A stretch of DNA of 64,000 nt, from the NCBI GenBank assembly GCA_021030915.1, contig JAGEMR010000087.1:1-64000 (forward strand). The letters run 5' to 3'. How positions within the stretch are numbered: position 1 is the first letter of the stretch; each line of letters begins with the position of its first letter. The stretch is from Astrothelium macrocarpum. Its lineage: Eukaryota > Ascomycota > Dothideomycetes > Trypetheliales > Trypetheliaceae. The notes under the pieces are model-generated. The model had not been told where the DNA came from. It searched no databases and saw nothing but the letters and a program-made list of their open reading frames with translations. Below are positions 1-10,219 of this stretch, one piece after another. Made by a program: the position numbers and the translations under genes.

Positions 1-39
1 TTCATCAGTTAGCCGCGCATATCAGTTGCCCGCGCATTT
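1..39 (+). repeat. left terminal inverted repeat of element A
   Basis: Starts TTCATCAGTTAGCCGCGCAT; an exact 39-bp reverse complement lies at 3639-3677. The outermost bases fall outside the window. Confidence 0.9.
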
Positions 40-382
40 CTCCGCATGTCTACCCCATCAACATTGAATTTCAAAAACATAACAAAAAAATTCATTTAAA
101 ATTCATCTAATTCAGATTCTTCAGAAATTTTTATATTTTTATTACAAATTCGCGTATTATGATCTGTTTCATTGTAAATGTCATATCGTCGTAAAATTGT
201 TGTAATTCTTTTTAAAGAATCATCATTTTCCGTTTCATCAGTCATAGATTGTTTCCTTTTCTTCTTTTCTGCCAAAAGAATTTTGGATTTTTCAATAAAT
301 AATATTCCTTCATATTGTATACGTGATTTTTTAATCTTCCGACATTTTACAAATGTCATATTTATATCTTGAAAAATACGTA

Positions 383-449
383 ACGTATCTGCATAGCGAG
401 CGGAACAACATAACGAGCGGAACACCGCTCCGCACTCGTACGAACTTTT
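383..449 (+). repeat. left terminal inverted repeat of element B
   Basis: Pairs with 2179-2245. Mismatches are C/T and G/A only. Confidence 0.85.
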
Positions 450-2178
450 TTTTTATCAACACAATAATATTATATTATAATTATAAAAATTAATCGCTAT
501 TCTTTTTTTCAGAGATTAAAAAATTTATCTAATATATTTGCGTATAATATTCAGATTATTTATAATTATTATAATATCATATGTGCGGATTTTTGCCATT
601 TATGCGACCATTCTTTTTATATATATCATTTTTTCTAATTTTAATAATATTTTTTTATGATTATAATGTATTTATTTTTAAAAAATTAAATAATCCGCCA
701 ACGTATAATCGAATTTTTTTTGATTTTTCGATATTTATTCAATATTTCATTTATTATACAAAAATTTTTATTTTTCATTTTTAATAATATCAATTCATAT
801 ATTAATTTTAAAATATTTTTTATTTATATATTAATTAGATTATATAATTGAATTGGAGAATTATTTTAATATTTTATAATTTTAAATTTCAGATTTATAG
901 AATTTCGTATTATATCTTTTATAATTTTAAATATATTTGAATTTATAAATATGATATTTATTGAATAAGAATTTGATGATATAAATATTTTAAATTTAAA
1001 ATTCAATTGATTGATTATTTATTCTGAATTATATAAAATAAGGCCAATTATTCAAAATTCTATTTATATATTTTTTTTATTTATTAAAATAAAAAAAATA
1101 TTTTTAAAAATGGAAAAAAAATTATTTTTCGTAATATATATAAATTGAAATCGTATTAAATATTTAATTTTTTTATTATACGAAATTTTTAAAGGATCAA
1201 AATATCTTATATCAAAAGATTGAAGAATATATAATGAATGTGAAAATATATAAAAAATAATAATATCCATTTTTTGACAGTAATTATCAAATTCAAAAGA
1301 ATAATAATTATTATATTTATTAAAAATTAAAAATTGATATTTTCTGATTATATGAAATTTTATAAATTTTTTAAAATATTATAATTAATTTAGATTAATT
1401 TTATTTATTATTTAATTATTTATATTTAAATGAATTCATCAGATGATAAAAAATTCGTCATTTATATATCAAAAAAAAAGATGATATTTATTTTTTATAA
1501 TAACGTATAAAAATAGTGTCTAATTATTTATATAAATATTCTGAATTATTGAAATCCATTCTCAATTATTAGATTATTTCGTATGAAACCTTTTTTTATG
1601 ATCTAAAATAATAATAATTTTTATATATAATAATATTTTTATTAAAAAATCAGTTTTATTAAAATTATAGATATTAATATCAATAATTCTGTATTTATTG
1701 ATTATATTATATATGAAATTAAATCAGTCTTATATAATTATAAAATTTTTAATTAATATTTTTTAATAATTAATCTTTTATCAGAATTATATTTTAAATA
1801 ATAATTATTATTATATAAAATTTATAATTTATCGAAATCTGATATATAATATGTTTCGAATTTCGCGCAAATAATCAGCCATATTTCGTATATCATTTTA
1901 TTTAAATAAAAAATCGTGATTGATTAAATTTATAATATGATTCAAAATTATTTCTTTTTTTATTTTAATAAGATTTATTGAATTGGCTGAGATATTATAT
2001 CATGATTATTAATTGTCGCGTCAAATAATTAATATTATATGAGAGATTTTATAAATTTGAATAATCTTTTATACGTTAAATTTTTGATCTTTTTTTAAAA
2101 TTTTGAGAATCATAATTATTCTATTCTTTTTAGAAAATATTTCCATTTTTATATATAGAAAAAAATCGCGTCAAAAAG

Positions 2179-2245
2179 AAAAGTTCGTACAAATGCGGAA
2201 CGGTATTCCGCTCGCTATGTTATTCCGCTCGCTATGCAGATACGT
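2179..2245 (-). repeat. right terminal inverted repeat of element B
   Basis: Pairs with 383-449; TA follows at 2246-2247. Confidence 0.85.
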
Positions 2246-3638
2246 TATTTGATTATTCAAAAAAAATAATAAAATATGCCATTATTTATATATCTTTCAT
2301 TATTTGATTTATAATATTTAAAATTGGATTGCGAAATGATTTTTTGTGAATTGAAAGGGATTTATGATTCCCATTTATGGACGATGAATGGACGATTTTT
2401 TGATAATATAAACGTTCTAAAATGAATATCCAATTTTGAAATTATAAAATTTGAATTTTAAAATATAATTCCAATAACATTGAATTCAGATCTGATATTT
2501 TTATCTATAAATATTTTATTATAAACGGTAAAAAAGACGATAAAAAATTCAGATTTAATAATATGAATGATAATATTTTTGATAAAAATATTAATTTAAT
2601 CATTATATACGCGTTTTAAAAATGAATATAATACAATATCTAATAATTAAAATAAATATGATAAATTCAGAAATATATTGATAATAATAATTTTATTTTA
2701 TTCACAAAAATTGTTGAATTCGATTAATAAATGATTTTCATAATCATCAATAATCAAAATCTGATATACATTTTTTATACGATTTTTAATATATTTATTA
2801 AAATATTGAATCCATTTTAAATCAGTTTTATTATTGATTTATTCATTAAAAATAAATTTGATTATTCAATCATTTGGAAAATTGGATTTTATAATCCAAT
2901 TTATAAAATAATAGACATCTTGAATAATCACAAAAGAAGGAATATGTCAGTTTTTTATATTAATATATTCAATGATTATAATCCATTCTCGATTATCAGA
3001 TTGAATAGATTTGATTTTATCACGTCTTTCAGTATATATAACGACCATTATCACGATGATTATATCCATTATAAAATCAATTTCATCAAAATTATAGATA
3101 TTCTTTTTTTGAATCCCGTATTCAATCATTATATAATTTAATCATATAAATCATTCGGAAATAAATTTTGAATTTTCATAGAATATCTTCTGACGATCAT
3201 AAAAACGATTGAATCAGATTTTTAAAATAAATTATGAATTTATAAATCGTTTTATTCATTATTTGCCAATATAATCGCCATTTCGTATCTTCAATAAAAG
3301 ATTGATCATATTTTTAATATCAGAAAGATATACCGGAAATCTTTTAATGTCTTAATTGATAATATATTGAATAAACGTTTTTTTTTCAATTTGAATTAAT
3401 TTATAAAATTGGAATCGAATTATCGTGCGTTAAAATCGGTTATTCATTCGGTCACGTAATATATTTTCTGGAATATTATAAATTTTTGCAATTATACGTC
3501 TATTCAATTTTTGACCAGAAGATTTGACAGTCTGAATTGCATTGATAATAAAAATAATATTCTTTTCTTTAGAAAAAATTGGTATTATGATTAGAAAATT
3601 ATGACGTGACAAAAGTTTAAATGGTTTTTGTTTCCGAA

Positions 3639-3683
3639 AAATGCGCGGGCAACTGATATGCGCGGCTAACTGATGAACCACGT
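3639..3683 (-). repeat. right terminal inverted repeat of element A
   Basis: Reverse complement of 1-39 plus six more bases. It is followed by TA at 3684-3685, the presumed target duplication. Confidence 0.88.
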
Positions 3684-3862
3684 TATATTTAAAATTCTGA
3701 AATCATGAGATTTGAAGATTGTCAATATTTTAATAAATAATTATAAATGATATAAATATATCGTTATAAAAAATAATAATAATTATTATAATCTATTTTC
3801 GTGAATTAATCTATAAAATATTTTTAATACGATTTTATTTAAATATTTTCAATAATATAATA

Positions 3863-3903
3863 GAGTCTTGACCCTAGCTTTGCGACAATCCTAGCTTTGC
3901 GAC
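3863..3903 (+). repeat. left terminal repeat of element C (two iterons)
   Basis: Two tandem copies of the 17-bp unit CCCTAGCTTTGCGACAA, the second with one C-to-T change at its start and cut short at its end. Confidence 0.85.
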
Positions 3904-5674
3904 GGCGCGTCGCATACTTTTCATTTATAACACGCGTTTTTTTCACAATATCAAAAAAATCAGCTCAACAATTCTCAGATCATAAAATTCAGATTTAGAA
4001 AATTTTATTTATACTCAAAAATTAAAAGATTTCATTTATTCGAATTATTATTCGTCGATTCAAAATATTATATGATATATTAAAATATAGATATTATAAA
4101 GATAATACATAAATTATAAATCATGAAATATAACAGAATTTGACCAATATGAAAGAATCAATTTTTATATAATAAATTAAATAATATATAATAACTGGAA
4201 TTTTTATTATTATTTCAATATTAAAAGATTTTGTTTATTAGATACGCGTTATACATATATCATATATATTTCATCGAATAATTATAATCATAGAATATTC
4301 TTCTATTAATAATAAATGAATTTATCAATTCAAAAAATAATATCCAGAAATAATTTCAATATTCGTCTATTAATTAGAATATTTATAATATAAAAACATA
4401 ATTTATAAAAAAATGAAATATTAATTTGATATAATTATTATATAAATTGAAAAATATAAATATCATAATTCAGATATATATAATATAAATGAATCAGAAT
4501 TTAATATTAACGAAAAATAAATAATCAAAATATTAATTTATTTTAATAATATTAAAAAAAAGAAGATTATTTTAAATAAATAAAAATAAATAATTGATAT
4601 TAAATATATCAATATTATTAACAAATTATTGATTCTTTTTTTAATATTTAAAAATGAATATATTAATTCATATTAAATTTTAGAATAAATATTTTATGAT
4701 TAATTTTTAATAATTAATTAAAATAAATGAATATCAAATAATATTGAATTTTAATGATTAATAAAAATATTTGATTTATTTATTTATAAAAAAATTATAA
4801 ATCATCGATAATTATTTATTATTAATGGATATAATAATCATATAATAACTGATTTTATTATTCATTATATAAAAAATAAAATTAATCTGATAATAATATT
4901 TTTTTATTATTCTTATTTTTTATAATTTTTTAATATTAGAATTTTTGTAATATATAAATTATATTATATTTATATGATATATACGATAAACCGGTTTAAT
5001 TCATAATAAATTTTTCGGAATAAATGAATTTATTTATTAATAAAAATATATTCAAAAATAATGATAAAAAAAAATATTTTTAATAATTAATAAAAAATAG
5101 ATTTATTTTTTTTGATATTTATACGAATATTAAAAGATCTTTTTTATAAGATTATTATTAATTATTTTAAAATTATATATATCATCTGATTTAAATAATT
5201 TGGATTTATTTTTATTTTATAATTCTTCTTCTGAAATTATTGAATTAATTAGATCAAATACGAAATTCGCGCAGATATTATATATATATAATAAAATTAT
5301 TTCGTTAATAAAATGATATATAAAATGGATAATAAAAATTAATAAAAATATGACCATAATTATTATTTTATAATTTCAATAAATTATAAATTAATTTAAA
5401 TTTTTATAGAAATGAAAAAGAATAAAAATAAAAAAAAGAATAGAATTAAATAATATTTTGATTTATAATATTAAAAATATCTTATGAATAGTTTATGATT
5501 TAGAAACGAATATTATATTACGAAAAAAAAAAAAATAATCATAATAAACTGAATCAGATAGAAATTCAGATTGGATAAAAGATTCAGTATCTGAGATTTT
5601 GTTTAATGATTCTGAAGAAGTGCAATCTTCGTGCAAGCGTTATACATGTATTGCGCAGGTGAAGGTTTGATTTG

Positions 5675-5735
5675 GTTGTCGCAAAGCTAGGGTTGTCGCA
5701 AAGCTAGGGTTGTCGCAAAGCTAGGGTCAAGACTC
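5675..5735 (-). repeat. right terminal repeat of element C (three iterons)
   Basis: Three tandem copies of the same 17-bp unit, inverted relative to the left end. Confidence 0.85.
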
Positions 5736-5737
5736 TA

Positions 5738-6480
5738 TATTTAATTTTTTTAATATAATTTTATAAAAATTCTTTTTTATTAATATTATATCAATTTTAT
5801 GATAAAATATTATATTCAAAGAATTTTTATTTCAATTTTATATAGTTATTAATAAATGTATAATAAAAGAATTAAAAAATAAATTAGATTAAAATATTTT
5901 TTAAATTCTATTCAATTATTTATTTTATTTCGAAAAAAATCGAAATTTTTAAAATATATTGAGACAATTTTTTTTTGATAATAATTCATTCAATATATAA
6001 TTCAATTCTTTTTAGATCAGATTTTTGCAATATTACAAATAAAAATCTGTATCATTATATTAATAGAAAAAATATTTTTTTTAAAGAATCTATTGATTTT
6101 ATTCAAAAATATTTTTTTTTATTATTTATTGAATAAATTTTTGTTTTTTTTATATTTATTTTATGAGACCTGTATTCTTTTTCAGTGTTTTGAGAGAATC
6201 GTGTGATCGCAGTCATGTTTTCTAATAATAGAAATAATTAGAGGATTCTTTTGCAAACTCAGATCAGCAAACGCAGCCTCAATTGGAGTCATATTCGTTG
6301 AGATATTGTAATAATAAGACGTAGAAGTTGAAATTTGGTGGGTGTGCGAGCTGCCGGGCCGTGCGCGCTGCAGGGAAGACTCCTAAGCTTCACGCGTGCT
6401 TTCGACGCGTCGCATTACATCTACCCTGCCAATGTAAGTCTCCCCAAGAGTCTTCATCGGTTCGGTAACAACCTGTTACC
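5738..6480. other. AT-rich tail of the isochore, then 5' region of the first gene
   Basis: 5738-6190 is featureless AT-rich sequence. From 6190 composition becomes ordinary, and 6340-6470 is GC-rich and probably holds the promoter and 5' UTR of the gene starting at 6481. No ORF or recognisable site is seen. Confidence 0.5.
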
Positions 6481-8533
6481 ATGACTTCGCCATGCGTTTC
6501 GATATCGAGGACAATTCCAGAATGTGGTCATCAGGGGAACCAGCTATCTTTGCTTGTGGTACTGCTTGGAGAGACTTTCAATCACTCGAACAAGCAATCT
6601 GACGCAATTGCAAAAATCAACGAAGCTCTGCGAGCTCAATCATTCGAGGCAGTACCCATATTTGTCCTTGTTTCTCGCGTGGAGAAAGGTGAGTTTGGTG
6701 CAAGTGGGACCGTCACCGATTATTACAAATTAGCACAAAACGCTTGTGCCATGGGATGGTTCGACATTGCCATATTTGATGAACTCTCTTCTCGCCAGTC
6801 CGCCGGCGAAACTAGGCTTGGCGAAATGAGAAAAGTTAGTGCAATAGTTGTCCATCTTAAGCCTGTTTCAGAGGACCAGCGGCCCAACCTTTTCACTTTC
6901 TTCATCCGTAGGCTATCGTTGAATGCAGCTACTCGAGAGGCTTTGGGCCAGCACCCAAAGGACTGGCACGCATTGAATGAAGACGAATCCGAAGATGAAC
7001 CTGAAGAACAATTTGAAGATGACTCAGATAGCGAGCATGTTTGCGAACTGCAACCACGCCGAGATTTATCGCGGGGATACTTTCTTTACAATCCGCTTAG
7101 CACAATCTTCATAGATGATGCCGTTTCCCCAAGTGCCACAACGATATCAGCCAAGGCACTCGATGCCAACCCAAAATTACCAGTGGAGTTAAAGCAGCGT
7201 GTCAAGCAATTCCTTGATCAAGATTCACCTCTTGAAGAACTGACAGAAGCTCCAGCAGAACTGAGCAAGAAGAGGGGCCGATTCGAAATAATTTCTTTGA
7301 TTCATCTCAACCCGGACCAATTAAGCTACACGCAGCAGGTGATTGAAGAGGCTGCTCGAGAACCTCAAGTCGCTGAGCCTTGCGACTGGAGTACAGAGGT
7401 AGTTCTTCATCGATGGAAACAGCATTTCCCAGCAAGTCGTCGAGATGTCATGAGACTCATCAAGCGAGCAGTTGATAACAACTATAGGCCATTCTACTAC
7501 ATCTGCCTATTCCTTGTGGAGCTGCCGACTCCGAAACAGCAAAGACTTGTTTGGGCACAGTGGGACCACCATCTTCCTACCCTAATGCAACACAGCTCTA
7601 TCACTGAGGCATTGAAGTGTTGGGTTTCAGGATTCGGCAAAGAGAGCTATCAAATGATTCGCCAGTATCCGAATGCAGAGGACATTTTACGAGACACACG
7701 TCCAGGCCAATTCCTGCTTGATCCCATGAGAACCATTCCTCCTAATCTTCCTCCATGGCTACCCCCTGTTCAAGGGAATGGCGTAGCATATATCTACCCA
7801 CCAGTATTCTACCTAACAAGGTACTTAACTGAGCAGCAAAACAAAGCGATCCTAGATGAGCTCTACACCGATAATGGTTTCGACACAATGCCAAAGGAGT
7901 ACTGCGTAGTCGCTTGGGAAAGCGATGAAGATGGTACCGTGGAAGACATGTGGCTTCTGTTGAAGAGGGCATTCAATTTCTGGGGTCGACGCCGCGTGGA
8001 TTCAGAACAGGCATTGTTCATTGATATGGATTCTCCGAACGACAAGAATGTCATGCTCGCGACTACCAGGTAAGTCATATAATCATCGGCGCAAAGGCAG
8101 CGTGTGACTATATTCTGTTGGCAATATACTGAGGTAAAATACTAACAATTCCGTAGCTTCAAGCATGTTGACAAAGGTATGGACTATGGTCGAGTTCTTG
8201 GTCGCGAGGCGGATTGGGGTTGGTAGGTAGCCCCAATCTTTTGTGGAATGTGTATAGAAAATATCAAACACTCTAATCCATCACCACGACCGAACTGCGG
8301 TTTTGGATAAGAGGATGAGCACAATATAGGACTAAAGTTTGATGCTAATATTGCGCGCCAGGACGAGACTCTCTCACGAGAGAGGATCAATATACAACTA
8401 TGTTAACGAAGTACATTTCTTTAAAGATCCAGAATACGACGGACCAATCGAGGATTCGGATGCGGATGCGGATGCGGATGCGGATGACTGGGAACAAGAC
8501 ATTGAAGAGAATGCGGACACAGGTGTTTGGTGA
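6481..8533 (+). CDS. conserved-looking hypothetical protein, 608 aa
   Basis: I do not recognise this protein. The model has three exons, 6481-8069, 8157-8222 and 8362-8533, with GT-AG introns of 87 and 139 bp; the first has a clear CTAAC branch site. All phases agree. It has no signal peptide or convincing membrane segment. An acidic stretch near residues 165-185 (DESEDEPEEQFEDDSDSE) and an acidic C-terminus made by a GATGCG microsatellite (repeated Asp-Ala) suggest a soluble, possibly nuclear or scaffold protein. The second splice converts an apparent TAG stop at 8224 into continuous coding, adding a C-terminal segment that includes NYVNEVHFFKDPEYDGPIED. It is the first intact gene beside the AT-rich block, about 300 bp from its edge. 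Confidence 0.75.
8457..8490 (+). repeat. GATGCG coding microsatellite
   Basis: About five tandem GATGCG units inside the last exon of the 608-aa gene. They encode a run of Asp-Ala and stay in frame when the copy number changes. Confidence 0.85.
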
Positions 8534-8658
8534 ACAAGACATTAAATAGGAAGAGAAGAGAGAGTACAAAGCGGAGGAAAGGTCAAAGTGATAGCGAAGA
8601 GGACCGAACTGTATCCACGTCATAGCTCCACCCCATTGCTCCAGAAAATGACCATGCT

Positions 8659-9385
8659 TCACATTATCGTTCGCCTCCTTTCTGTCGGAAACGCTTGTTG
8701 TGTTGTTGTGTTTTGAACATCCACAGTTGCTGGCCTCTCAGGTAACTGTGGCAGAGATGATGGTGGTAACTGCACCGGTAACTGTGCCAGCGTTGGTGGT
8801 GGTGAGTGCACCGCTGATTGTCCCAACGGCGGTGTACCGATCTCTGGTGCAGCGTATGCCATCTGTGGTCGTCTCAAGTATCCGCTCGAGCGTACTTGCC
8901 AGTCTCTGACTTCATTTTCCATCTGTGCTAGACCGACGCACGGACAAATTATGGAAACGCAGCAATCCTTAGCGGTAGTGCCTTTGATGCCGAGTCGTTG
9001 GCGAACGTTCCTGCGCTGGGCAAAGTGGGTCAAGCAAAACAGTGGGCCGCAGACTGCTACGCTGAGACAGTGTATCGTGCACTGCAAAACAAGTCAGGAA
9101 ATGAGAAAGCAAACAATTCGTTTAGACGATTTGGATCGTACCACCAGATTGGGCCAGCGAAAGTTCCTAGCCGTCAGATCCTCGGGATGATTGAGACGAT
9201 AATTGGTCTCACTGAATAGTACAGATGAGCACGGCGATCCTACACAGGCCATGCAGCCTAGTACGATGCGAAGCGTCAGTCCCTGCAGCACTCTCGATCT
9301 AAAAGCAAAAGGCACATGGCTGCATCATACAGGCTGCAGTGCCACATGTAGAGAGCAAGCTATGCTGCCACTCCTTATCGTGCAT
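8659..9385 (-). CDS. PLAC8 (Cys-rich) family protein, 197 aa
   Basis: Minus-strand exons 9331-9385, 9142-9257 and 8659-9081 join in phase through GT-AG introns of 73 and 60 bp. The translation carries the PLAC8 layout: an N-terminal KEWQHSLLS start, a Cys-rich patch (CCMACVGSPCSSVLFSETNY), a Cys/hydrophobic middle, then RRNVRQRLGIKGTTAKDCC and the ICPCVGLAQMENEVR signature. A Pro-rich C-terminal tail follows (about residues 140-190). PLAC8 proteins are usually small membrane-associated proteins. Animal and plant members affect cell size, metal resistance and Ca2+ entry, while fungal members are mostly uncharacterised. The start chosen is the Met of MHDKEW; a further 5' exon cannot be excluded. 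It is transcribed away from yvc1. Confidence 0.8.
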
Positions 9386-10219
9386 AATGCTAATTTCAGT
9401 CTGGTGAGGGTTTGCAAGGGTGAGGATGACGATCAATCGCAAACAAGCAGGTGATCTATGCTGAGAAAAGAATGACGCAGAATTGAACTTTGATATGGTT
9501 TGAGCAATTGTCTTAGAATGAGTTTGATAGAGAATCGAGAGAGAGACGGCATTCAAGTTCCCCAGACCTTCAAGGTAGGAGCTACAATAGAGAAAGTTGC
9601 GCCTGCTGCAGCACACCTCTCGGACATCTCGAGTCAGCCAGTAATACTTACTCACGAAGAACTAGGCAAGAAAGAAGATCGTAGCACCATCATTCTGTTT
9701 ACAACGGGATCACGATTACTGGAATGATTGAGACAATTTCCTGTTTTTCAAGGCAGAGAGTTTCTTTTTTTTTCCTTCTGATCTCTTGACGTCAATTGTC
9801 TCCGTAGCTAAATCATAGAGCAGGAGGTTAAGTACTAAGTATAGATGGCAATTGCTCGGTGCACAATCGTTCCACACTTCATTTTGATGCATAAATCCCG
9901 CAGCTGAATGACTCTCAAAACCCGAGGACCAGTAGTCCAGTCGAGTTGCGTGCTCAAGGCCACCGGGTGCGGCGAACAGCAGAAATCGGGCCGAGAGCGC
10001 CTGTAGTGCCTCGAGCTCGGGACATGCGGGCCGGTTTGTGCTAAGGAGTGTACCTCGTGATATACATTGCATTTGGACTTCTGTTCATCAACAAGCTTGC
10101 AATTAATACTTCCATTTTGCTTGACTTCATGTTCATGAGACCTTCTTCCTGGAGCCGATCAACCGAAGATTGCTCAATGGGTCGTATTGTTGCTTGACGC
10201 GCGTGGCACATCTCACGTC
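9386..10219. promoter_or_regulatory. divergent intergenic region between the PLAC8 gene and yvc1
   Basis: 834 bp separate the start codons of two divergently transcribed genes. It must hold both promoters and 5' UTRs. Several small ORFs occur but none resembles a gene. Confidence 0.4.

Larger units (their letters stand above)
383..2245. mobile_element. TA-flanked inverted-repeat transposon B, nested in element A
   Basis: The 67-bp ends 383-449 and 2179-2245 are inverted copies differing only by transitions, starting ACGTATCTGCATAGCGAGCG. TA lies immediately outside both ends (381-382 and 2246-2247), the duplication typical of Tc1/mariner elements, and the length (1863 bp) fits a Fot1/pogo element. 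No transposase motif survives between the ends. B interrupts the 3' part of element A's transposase, so it inserted later than A. Confidence 0.8.
96..3600 (-). pseudogene. pogo/Fot1-like transposase remnant, split by element B
   Basis: The minus strand at about 3430-3560 reads KLNRRIIAKIYNIPENILRD, the N-terminal Psq-type helix-turn-helix of pogo/Fot1 transposases. After the insertion of element B, positions 96-380 on the same strand read KSRIQYEGILFIEKSKILLA and ETDHNTRICNKN. These match the C-terminal arginine-rich segment and the GHN-x-RTC zinc-knuckle-like tail of fungal pogo transposases, with RIP-type substitutions. The central DDE region is not recognisable. Orientation puts the 5' end near the right terminal repeat. 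It is non-functional because of stops and the nested transposon. Confidence 0.75.
1..3683 (-). mobile_element. Tc1/mariner (pogo/Fot1-like) element A, left tip cut by the window edge
   Basis: Positions 1-39 recur as an exact reverse complement at 3639-3677. The right end continues through CCACGT to 3683 and is followed by TA, so the full end should begin ACGTGGTTCATCAG and about six bases are missing to the left of base 1. Removing nested element B leaves about 1.8 kb, the usual size of a Fot1/pogo element. Degenerate transposase sequence on the minus strand (see the pseudogene entry) supports the family. The whole body is AT-rich and cannot encode an active enzyme. Confidence 0.85.
3863..5735. 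mobile_element. TA-flanked inverted-repeat transposon C with reiterated ends
   Basis: The ends begin GAGTCTTGACCCTAGCTTTG (3863 rightward, and 5735 leftward on the other strand) and are flanked by TA at 3861-3862 and 5736-5737. Within the ends the unit CCCTAGCTTTGCGACAA is repeated in tandem, about twice on the left and three times on the right, like transposase-binding iterons. The length of 1873 bp fits Tc1/mariner. The interior is AT-rich with no recognisable coding remnant; a GC-richer patch survives at 5610-5670. Confidence 0.8.
1..6190. other. AT-rich isochore, probably RIP-mutated
   Basis: This stretch is strikingly poor in G and C, with long runs of A/T and no open frame beyond about 110 codons. 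The only GC-richer patches sit at the ends of inverted-repeat transposons (positions 1-39, 383-449, 2179-2245, 3639-3683, 3863-3915, 5610-5735). Composition changes abruptly near 6190, just before the first intact gene. Differences between paired transposon ends are all C/T or G/A transitions, as expected from RIP. RIP itself is inferred; only the composition and transitions are visible. Confidence 0.85.

Noticed and set aside
3872..5735. Repeated 17-bp units resembling a CRISPR-type array
   Set aside because: Copies are adjacent with no spacers, occur at the two inverted ends of a TA-flanked element and lie in a eukaryotic genome.
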